This document shows positions 59,101 through 64,000 of a stretch of 64,000 nucleotides of DNA, in pieces. A program made the position numbers and the translations under genes. This DNA comes from Manis javanica (Eukaryota > Chordata > Mammalia > Pholidota > Manidae): NCBI RefSeq assembly GCF_040802235.1, contig NC_133158.1, positions 154,888,401 through 154,952,400 on the forward strand, given 5' to 3'. The notes below the pieces were generated by a model. The model worked only from the letters and a program-made list of their open reading frames with translations. It made no database searches and had not been told where the DNA came from. The first letter of the stretch is position 1. Each line of letters opens with the position of its first letter.

Positions 59101-62100
59101 ATCTTAAAATTGACTGTAGTTTACATTTGAACTATTCATGGAGCTTTACCAACAGTGCTAAATGAATGGGGCAAATTGAAAGAATAGTTTCAAATTAAAA
59201 CCTGAGAGAAAATATTTAAGTTAAACAAAACAAAATTTCCTACCCACTTATAAAATGATCTCTAAAACTTTGTATATGTATAAATTATAATTACAAAGGT
59301 TGGGTGGAAGCGCTGTCTTGGCAATATTATTGTTTGCATTATCATACAGATGTAAAAACAAACTGGTGAATAACTTTACCTTTTCCTTTACCTTTAAAAC
59401 ATACACTTTTCTTCTAAATCAGATCACATTGCATTTCTGATTAGCTACAATTGCATTGCATTGGAAAATAACTCATTACCACTGACTGGTCTGCAGTTGT
59501 GGCAGCTTCATCATTAGAAGTCAAGTACCTGTTTCCTTGAAAAAAATTCTTCTGCCTGGAAGCTGAATCATGTTGCTCCTATTTTCACATCTCTTCATCA
59601 AGAGAAGCAACAATTTATCACAAATGGCTACATCCCTTATCTGAGCTGGAAGGATAGGCTTTGTGTTAGAAGAGTAGTTTTGGTTGCTAGATATTTGATT
59701 TTTATGTAATATAGCCCTCAAGATAGAGAATGTGGAAGGTGGTATTCTGTTTTCTGTTTTCAGAAAGTACCTGTATCTAAGCATAGGAGAGAATTAGTTT
59801 TCAAATACCTTAACGATTCTGTTGTTTTTATTTCAGCAGGATCTTCTAAGGTTAAAGAAGATTCAGAGTTTGCATGTGCACTTACTTCATCTGCCCCTGC
59901 AACAAAAAAGAAAATGTTGAAAAAGGGTTAGTAAATTTGTTCTTCTGGTTTGTTTTGTTTTTTCTGTTTTTCAAAGAAATAAATTTAAAATGCCAAAAGT
60001 TGTAAGACCACATTACAAAAAGTTTAGAAAGCAGGGAAAAGGAAAAAACCCACATAATCCCATAAATGTGTTTTCCTTCTAAGTACCTCTTCCTATTCTT
60101 TTTATTTTAGTTAGGTCAAAAATAAGATGGAAAGAGGTTCCCTACTCATCCTAGTTGCAGAGGTATTCTAGTGAAGGTACAGAGCAATTTATGGCTGTTT
60201 TAAAACTTAATTTAATTTGGATTAATTTAAATTATAGTAAGATTTAATTTTTGGTATGAGTAGAATTTGCTTTTCATCTAAGAATGTTAGTGATCTTTAT
60301 TATAATTTTGTAATTCATAGGAAAACAATGCTTAAGAGTATAAATATTTGAGATCGAACTAGGGTTAAGGAGATCTGGGACAAGTTATTACATCTCTGAT
60401 CATAGTCTCTGTTTTACATGTTAGGGATAGAGCAGACAAAAATCTTTTCATGGAGTTGATGTATAATGATGAGGGAAACAAACAAGTAAACATACAAGTT
60501 CAAATAATGTGTGCTGTGAAGAAAATAAGGGAGGATAGTGGAATAAAGATTGACTAAAGGGACCTAGATAATATATTTGAGCCAAAACAGAATAATGACA
60601 AAGAGGTAACTTTTGGTCTAAGAATTAGACAGGAATAGAAATACTGGCATTTCAAATAGATTACTCTTGCTCCTAATTTTAGAAATTTTAAGAAATGTGG
60701 AATTTTTAATTAAGATAGATTTGAGATAGAATAAAATTCATGAAAATGCCATTCTGTTGCAGACATAGCTATAATACAAGAGAAAGAAATCACAGCTGTG
60801 ATAAAACCAAAATAAATATATTTCTGGGATAGAAGTAAAATAGAAATAAAAATTAGTAAGTGGAGATGTAAGCTTTCTCTTATGGTAGGTAGTGATTTTT
60901 TTTAGAATAAGACACAAGTTATAAGGAAAAGTTTGGTTAAATTCTATGTTTTAAGTTTTCATGCATCAAAAGGCCCCATAAAAAAAGTGATAAATTAGAG
61001 GCTGAAGAAGATATTTGTGGTAAGTGTAATTTACAAAGGATTAGTACCTAGAATATGTAAAGAATTCTACAAATCAATTAGATGAAGAAAACCCAAAGGG
61101 AGGATAGTCACTAAGAGTATAAATGTATAGACTGTGTACAGAAGATCCAAATAACCAATAAACATGGGAAAAAAGTATGTAAGCTCAGTCATTGGGGAAA
61201 TGCACATTAAGTGAGCAGAGAGATACCGTCTCGCCCATCATATTTACAAATGTTTAGAAATCTCACACTGCCAAGTATGGGCAAGGTTATATAGCAGCAG
61301 GAACTCATGAACTTTGGATGGGAGTGTAAATTATCATGGAAAGCAACTAGGCCAAATATAATGAAGCTAATGCTACACTACCTAAACTCTATAGGTACAT
61401 ACAAGGAGACATGAAAAATAGTTTTCATTGCCTCATTATTTTAGTGAAATACTGGAAATCATGTAAATATGTCCAACAGCAGAATGGAAAATAAAATTGT
61501 AGTATGTCTTTCCATAGGCTGCCTGAGTGTCCTCACAAATGGCAACTTGTTTCCCTCAGAGGGAGTGATCAGAGAGAGAAAAAGTGGAGAGAAAAAGAAC
61601 TTAAGACAGAGAAGCTGCATCTCTTATAAGTTAATCTCCAAAGTGATAAACAACCACTTCTGTCATATCCTGTTGGTCACATAGACCAACCCTGAAAGAG
61701 TATGGGAAGAGACCACGAGGTTGTGGCTCTTCAGGAAGTAGATATCAATGGGGGCCATCTTGGAGTCTGGCTACCATATTAACTATAGCACAAATTCACA
61801 AAACTGCATAAAACAGTGTTCATCTCACTAGATAGCTATGATAACTTAACAAATACCTATTAGAAGATAGTCCAAACTTGTCCTTGTGCCCCATCATTCA
61901 CAGTCCTCTCTACTATCTGGATTTTTAGTTGCTTAAGATGGCAAGGTAAAATCTAGTTCTTTTTATTTCATTATGGCTAGAAACAGAGGTCCATCTCCTT
62001 CCCTGTGGTTCTTCCTACTTCTCTTTTCATAGAGGCACATTATTGTTATCTCTTTATTGACCACCTATATATTTGAGAAAAAAGCAGCTACTGGTTATGT

Positions 62101-62213
62101 CACTGATTCTTTCAGGGGCATCTGCAGTGGAGGGTTCAAAGAAAACTGATGTTGGAGAGAGACCAAGAACAACACTGATCATCTGTCCACTTTCTGTGTT
62201 AAGCAACTGGATT
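39281..62213 (+). CDS. HLTF: HLTF, SNF2-family DNA translocase / E3 ubiquitin ligase (coding exons 1-14, partial gene)
   Basis: Fourteen plus-strand exons join in frame to 490 residues that follow human HLTF (about 1,009 aa) closely. HLTF is a nuclear Rad5-like enzyme: its HIRAN domain binds 3'-OH DNA ends, its SNF2 ATPase reverses stalled forks, and its RING domain polyubiquitinates PCNA. Seen here: the HIRAN domain at about residues 55-170 (Tyr72, Tyr93, Asp94 and Phe142 of the 3'-end pocket are present); Walker A DDMGLGKT at 294-301, the same number as human and split by intron 7; a Lys/Ser/acidic insert at about 320-450 (SSDSEE); and motif Ia [10 protein letters not shown] at the end of exon 14. 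The start MSWMFKR follows the CpG promoter. No stop or frameshift is present. The DEAH box, RING and C-terminal helicase lobe lie beyond base 64,000. Confidence 0.98.
39560..40376 (+). other. HLTF intron 1 (3' part)
   Basis: Leaves the CpG-rich zone and becomes AT-rich. No repeat or conserved element was recognised. Confidence 0.4.
40377..40584 (+). CDS. HLTF: HLTF coding exon 2
   Basis: Acceptor CCCTAAATAG. The exon encodes [20 protein letters not shown] through [12 protein letters not shown] and contains the start of HIRAN with Tyr72. Donor GTGAGT. An open frame running on into the intron is not used. Confidence 0.97.
40741..40890 (+). repeat. MIR SINE in HLTF intron 2
   Basis: MIR order: GCACTTTTTACTGTAGGACC, CTCATTTGATTGCTGCAGTG, GAACTGAAGCTCAGGAAGG, AATAATTTGTCCAGAAAGC. 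Confidence 0.6.
41096..41137 (+). repeat. Compound (TG)n(AG)n microsatellite
   Basis: A TG run followed directly by an AG run in HLTF intron 2. Likely polymorphic. Confidence 0.9.
41240..42640 (-). mobile_element. Old L1-like sequence with internal duplications
   Basis: Antisense L1-like text (TGTTATGAAAAATTTCAAAC at the left, TTAGGGTGTGTCTTAGTGTT in the right half). Two segments occur twice: 41305-41416 with 42486-42597, and 41414-41452 with 41709-41747. A (TA)n run sits at 42,422-42,443. Family assignment is tentative. Confidence 0.4.
42641..43510. other. HLTF intron 2, nothing recognised
   Basis: T-rich intron sequence. No clear repeat or gene. Confidence 0.35.
43515..44795 (-). mobile_element. 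L1, antisense, 3' UTR to ORF2
   Basis: The left part is the 3' UTR complement (TGCCATTCTAAAGTGCACAG, AACCATCCCCACTGTCTAG), joined to the ORF2 C-terminal complement. The minus strand at 44371-44634 encodes an ORF2 segment with the usual NRINIVKM-like and FIWN blocks (here [20 protein letters not shown] and [12 protein letters not shown]). It is truncated at about 44.8 kb and not active. Confidence 0.8.
45150..46300 (-). mobile_element. Old L1 5' half-like sequence (antisense)
   Basis: Phrases such as CTGGGAATGCCTTAATTTCT, CAGATACAGAATTCTTAGTT, AGCACTTTAAAAGCCATCTC and AAAATTTTTTCCACAGCGTG match the complement of an L1 5' UTR/ORF1 region. Diverged, with no frame kept. Confidence 0.45.
46985..47205 (+). 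repeat. MIR SINE
   Basis: TGCATTCAAATCCTAGCTTT, ATAACTGTAGGCAAATTATT, CACCTGTAAAATGGGGATAA and ATGTCTGGCATGTAGTTACT give a near-complete MIR, 300 bp before HLTF exon 3. Confidence 0.8.
47502..47668 (+). CDS. HLTF: HLTF coding exon 3
   Basis: Acceptor TTTTATTAG. The exon encodes [20 protein letters not shown] through [12 protein letters not shown], the HIRAN core with Asn90, Asn91, Tyr93 and Asp94. Residues 88 and 92 (Glu, Ser) differ from human (Asp, Pro). It follows a 6.9-kb intron filled with old L1 sequence. Confidence 0.97.
47669..48847 (+). other. HLTF intron 3, nothing recognised
   Basis: AT-rich intron. No confident repeat or exon. Confidence 0.4.
48848..48981 (+). CDS. HLTF: HLTF coding exon 4
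   Basis: Encodes [20 protein letters not shown] through [12 protein letters not shown], with HIRAN Phe142. Split codons at both ends keep phase with exons 3 and 5. Donor GTAAGC. Confidence 0.97.
49192..49230. repeat. Perfect 17-bp inverted repeat, alternating purine-pyrimidine
   Basis: ATGTGTGCGCGCATGTG (49192-49208) and its exact reverse complement (49214-49230) flank a 5-nt loop, in HLTF intron 4. The arms alternate purine and pyrimidine. Confidence 0.95.
49563..49660 (+). CDS. HLTF: HLTF coding exon 5
   Basis: Encodes [20 protein letters not shown] then [13 protein letters not shown] and ends in phase 0 at GTCTGC. Gly/Ser-rich linker after HIRAN. Confidence 0.95.
49661..50670 (+). other. 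HLTF intron 5, nothing recognised
   Basis: AT-rich intron DNA. No exon or confident repeat. Confidence 0.4.
50671..50745 (+). CDS. HLTF: HLTF coding exon 6
   Basis: A 75-nt exon with 25 codons, [20 protein letters not shown] then MEPAE. Phase 0 at both ends. The acidic-helical stretch matches human residue for residue as recalled. Confidence 0.96.
50911..51102 (+). CDS. HLTF: HLTF coding exon 7 (Q motif region and start of Walker A)
   Basis: 64 codons from [20 protein letters not shown] to [12 protein letters not shown]. It carries [12 protein letters not shown] (SNF2 Q-motif region) and the first five residues of Walker A. Donor GTAATT. The frame that runs on into the intron is not coding. 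Confidence 0.97.
51482..52816. mobile_element. hAT-like DNA transposon bounded by terminal inverted repeats
   Basis: Starts CAGCAGTTTT (51482-51491) and ends AAAACTGCTG (52807-52816), a perfect 10-bp inverted repeat 1,335 bp apart. The right end (GTGGACCACACTTTGAAAAC) is typical of hAT elements. The interior is AT-rich with no transposase frame. A clean 8-bp target duplication was not seen. It lies in HLTF intron 7. Confidence 0.55.
53420..53515 (+). CDS. HLTF: HLTF coding exon 8 (rest of Walker A)
   Basis: 32 codons from [20 protein letters not shown] to IKKNQLKR. It supplies the catalytic GKT (299-301) of motif I. Phase 0 at both ends. Acceptor CATTTCAAAG. Confidence 0.97.
53516..55923 (+). 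other. HLTF intron 8, nothing recognised
   Basis: AT-rich. (TA)n-rich patches lie near 54,000-54,040. No exon or named repeat. Confidence 0.4.
55924..55999 (+). CDS. HLTF: HLTF coding exon 9
   Basis: Encodes [20 protein letters not shown] then DELIK plus one base. It is the start of the low-complexity insert between motifs I and Ia. Acceptor TTTCATCCAG, donor GTTAGT. Confidence 0.93.
56000..57187 (+). other. HLTF intron 9, nothing recognised
   Basis: Purine-rich intron sequence. The 107-codon minus-strand frame at 56.5-56.8 kb has no recognised features. Confidence 0.4.
57188..57278 (+). CDS. HLTF: HLTF coding exon 10
   Basis: Encodes [20 protein letters not shown] then [10 protein letters not shown]. 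The acceptor (GAAATGGAAG) is purine-rich close to the AG, but the phase and the human-like PSISD and [10 protein letters not shown] blocks fix it. It is one residue shorter than the human segment I recall. Confidence 0.9.
57279..58811 (+). other. HLTF intron 10
   Basis: Ordinary intron DNA apart from the MIR listed at 58.15-58.35 kb. Confidence 0.4.
58150..58350 (+). repeat. MIR SINE in HLTF intron 10
   Basis: TCTTTTCCAAATGAGGAAAC, CACTTGCCTAAAGTCACATA and GGTTCCAGAGTCC follow the MIR order. Confidence 0.65.
58812..58891 (+). CDS. HLTF: HLTF coding exon 11
   Basis: Encodes [20 protein letters not shown] then ELPQKMK. RRKT with the preceding PK forms a basic cluster, and SSDSEE is a likely acidic phosphorylation site (CK2-type, inferred). 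Confidence 0.95.
58978..59022 (+). CDS. HLTF: HLTF coding exon 12
   Basis: A 45-nt exon encoding [15 protein letters not shown], Lys-rich. It is only 86 bp from exon 11. Acceptor TTTGCTTTTAG, donor GTATGT. Confidence 0.93.
59023..59836 (+). other. HLTF intron 12, nothing recognised
   Basis: AT-rich. No exon or repeat could be named. Confidence 0.4.
59837..59926 (+). CDS. HLTF: HLTF coding exon 13 (NAGNAG acceptor)
   Basis: Encodes [20 protein letters not shown] then [10 protein letters not shown]. Tandem acceptors CAGCAG allow a start at 59837 (adds one Ala) or 59840. Both keep frame. Donor GTTAGT. Confidence 0.93.
59927..60960 (+). other. HLTF intron 13, 5' part
   Basis: A weak L2-like segment lies at about 60,400-60,640 (AAATCTTTTCATGGAGTTG, GAAACAAACAAGTAAAC). 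Otherwise nothing was recognised. Confidence 0.3.
60965..61505 (+). mobile_element. L1M ORF2 3' fragment (sense)
   Basis: Sense L1 phrases: AAAGGATTAGTACCTAGAAT, GAATTCTACAAATCAATTAG, GGGGAAATGCACATTAAGTG, GATACCGTCTCGCCCATC, TTTGGATGGGAGTGTAAATT. Diverged, no frame. Confidence 0.65.
61506..62115 (+). other. HLTF intron 13, 3' part
   Basis: The 61,510-61,780 part (ending GGGGGCCATCTTGGAGTCTG) looks like a known medium-reiteration repeat I cannot name. The rest is unremarkable up to exon 14. Confidence 0.3.
62116..62213 (+). CDS. HLTF: HLTF coding exon 14 (motif Ia)
   Basis: Encodes [20 protein letters not shown] then [13 protein letters not shown], ending in phase 0 at [18 protein letters not shown] is the SNF2 motif Ia region. 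It is the last HLTF exon found. The next human residues (DQFGQHIK) are not encoded in 62,214-64,000. Confidence 0.96.
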
Positions 62214-62574
62214 GTAAGTCTTTACAATCCTTTATAAGTGTGATGTAATTTATATTTGTCTCATATGTTAGAAAGTATTCTTTTGTTGGGATAAATATGC
62301 TTGGTCAGCACTTTATATTCAAGTTCAAATAATTGGTGAATTGAGGTTGTGTCTGCTGAATAGAAGTAGTTTTTATTTGAAGATAACACAGTAGAGAGAG
62401 AAACATCAACTGCTATCGTAAGGTTTGGGTTATACTTCTGCCTCTGCCATTCTGACCCCCAAAGTAGGAAAGGTGTATAATTGAGACTCCACCAAATTTA
62501 TAAACCATTGGAACTTCTTTTCTAAGAACTTAGCTAATAATAGCTTCTATTTTTATAACATTGAGCTTCTTTGT

Positions 62575-62755
62575 GTTCATTTTCCCTAAACTCTTCAAAC
62601 TCTTTAACAGATTTTTCCTTTAATCCTCACAACTATTCTTATTTTCCAGGTGACCAAATTGTCAGAGAAATTAAGTTGCCTAAGGCCATCCAGCTAGTAA
62701 ATGATGGAGCTAGGATATAGTCTCTAACATTCTGACTCTGGAGCTACTTCTAAGG
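62575..62755 (+). repeat. MIR SINE in HLTF intron 14
   Basis: CTTTAATCCTCACAACTATT, AATTAAGTTGCCTAAGGCC, AGCTAGTAAATGATGGAGCT follow the MIR order. Confidence 0.7.
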
Positions 62756-63389
62756 CTATCCACCAGAAAATTTGGTCTTTTTTTTTTCTTTTTCCAGATT
62801 GCTTTTCTGTTCTAAAAACATTTCATTGAAATGGAACCTCTTTATATATTATGTATAAGGAGCAACTTGATTCTGTTTCCTTTCCAGTTTGAGTTTCAAG
62901 ATTCATGTTATAATGAAATAATGGCTATTGGAAGCACTGTGAACATAAAGAGCACTGTATGTGAACTTCCATTCTTGCTACCTCCCCGGTTATCTGCATC
63001 TCTCCTGGCCATTCCTTCTCTAATCTCAGAGGTGGAAGAAGTCCTACCCTTCATAAGACCAAGACCTTAGTCTGTACATTGGATTCTATCTCTTTCCACC
63101 TTTGTATTTTATCTGTTATTTTTCTCCTTGCCTGATTATTGAGTCTCTTCATACTGACACTCTTCATGAAACATACTGAGATCTTTTCATTTTTAAATAT
63201 TTTCTCTTGATTATGTCTCACCTTAGGTTGGTACTCTTCTGCTTTCATTACTGTTGTACATCTTGGAGTTTACTATCTAACTGTCTAACTTAACTCGCTT
63301 ATTAAGCTATTATAAGCACAGTCTGATGATTCTTTATTTCTCTCCCTTCTTATTCCTCCTCCTCCATTCTTTATATGTTAGGTGCTTTA

Positions 63390-64000
63390 TTCTGTGTTCT
63401 TTTGTGTTTCCTTTGACTGCTTTTGTGGGTAGTTGATTTTATGTTTTGCCCTTAGTTAGTATGTGGTTGGTCTGCTTTCTTTCCTGTGATTTTATATTCT
63501 CTGGTGGCATCTATTTAGCCTTAGAAGTGCTCCCATCTAGAGCAGTGCCTCTAAAATACCCTGTAGAGGTGGTTTGTGGGAGGCAAATTCCCTCAACTTT
63601 TGCTTGTCTGGAAATTGTTTAATCCCTCCTTCAAATTTAGATGGTAATTGTGCTGGATACAGTATCCTTGGTTCAAGGCCCTTCTGTTTCATTGCATAAA
63701 GTATATCTTGCCATTCTCTTCTGGCCTGTAAGGTTTCTGTTGAGAAGTCTGATGACAGCCTGATGTGTTTTCCTTTATAGATGGCCATTTTTTCTCTCTC
63801 TGGCTACCTTTAATACTCTGTCTTCGTGTTTGATCTTTGCCATTTTAATTATTATATGGCTTGGTGTTGTCCTCCTTGGATCCCTTGTGCTGGGAGGTCT
63901 GTGGGCTCCATGGTTTGAGAGACTGTTTCCTTCCCCAGCTTGGGGAAGTTTTCAGCAATTATTTCTTCAAAGACTTTCTATCCCCTTTTCTGTCTCTTCT
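63390..64000 (-). mobile_element. L1 (ORF1 C-terminal region and beyond), antisense, runs off the window
   Basis: The minus strand at 63537-63788 encodes the L1 ORF1p C-terminal domain: IRLSSDFSTETLQARREWQD, then LEPRILYPAQLPSKFEGGIK and [18 protein letters not shown], ending in a stop. 63,390-63,536 is the ORF1-ORF2 junction region, and 63,790-64,000 is upstream ORF1 in degraded frame. ORF1p is the RNA-binding chaperone of L1. This copy lacks its N-terminal coiled coil in frame and is not functional. It lies in HLTF intron 14. Confidence 0.8.

Noticed and set aside
62214..64000. Possible HLTF exon 15
   Set aside because: No text matching DQFGQHIKSDV follows an acceptor. The pyrimidine-AG at 62,887 leads to an unrelated frame (FEFQDSCYNE).

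Overview
The window is mammalian nuclear DNA: two multi-exon protein genes with large introns and GT-AG splice sites, CpG-rich promoters, and a background of L1, L2, MIR, hAT (MER5A and Charlie type), MaLR and retrovirus-derived repeats. No Alu, carnivore Can-SINE or ruminant BovB/SINE was seen. The L1 3' end and an abundant poly(A)-tailed retrovirus-derived repeat look to me like those of pangolins (Manis). That is recollection plus inference and needs a database search.

Layout. (1) 1-16,761, minus strand: the first five coding exons of HPS3 (about 386 of about 1,004 residues), with the promoter at about 16.77-16.92 kb; exons 6 onward lie before base 1. (2) 16.9-39.0 kb: intergenic, mostly old repeats, with an orphan CpG-rich promoter-like segment at 25.36-25.91 kb and a 1.2 kb retrovirus-derived L1-mobilised insertion at 30.78-31.97 kb. 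(3) 39,281-62,213, plus strand: the first 14 coding exons of HLTF (490 of about 1,009 residues: HIRAN domain, helicase motif I, the charged insert and motif Ia); later exons lie past base 64,000. The two genes are head to head, as in human chromosome 3q24.

The genes have unrelated jobs. HPS3 is a subunit of BLOC-2, which routes cargo to melanosomes, platelet dense granules and other lysosome-related organelles. HLTF is a SNF2-family DNA translocase and ubiquitin ligase that reverses stalled replication forks and polyubiquitinates PCNA. All 19 exons keep reading frame across their splice junctions, so both genes look intact within the window.

The least ordinary material is a family of 5'-truncated copies of the 3' end of a retroviral mRNA (env end, polypurine tract, U3, R, then poly(A)). 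They show signs of L1 mobilisation: poly(A) tails and target-site duplications. One insertion, 2,516-4,809, carries retroviral 3' end, an L1 tail and a second nested copy between one pair of 14-bp direct repeats, as expected for 3' transduction. Other items worth a second look: a TCACGTGA MiT/TFE site in the HPS3 promoter, a Leu-to-Val change in the HPS3 clathrin-box motif, a NAGNAG acceptor in HLTF, a perfect 17-bp-arm alternating purine-pyrimidine palindrome in HLTF intron 4, and the orphan promoter with paired ZNF143-like sites and an NRF1 site.
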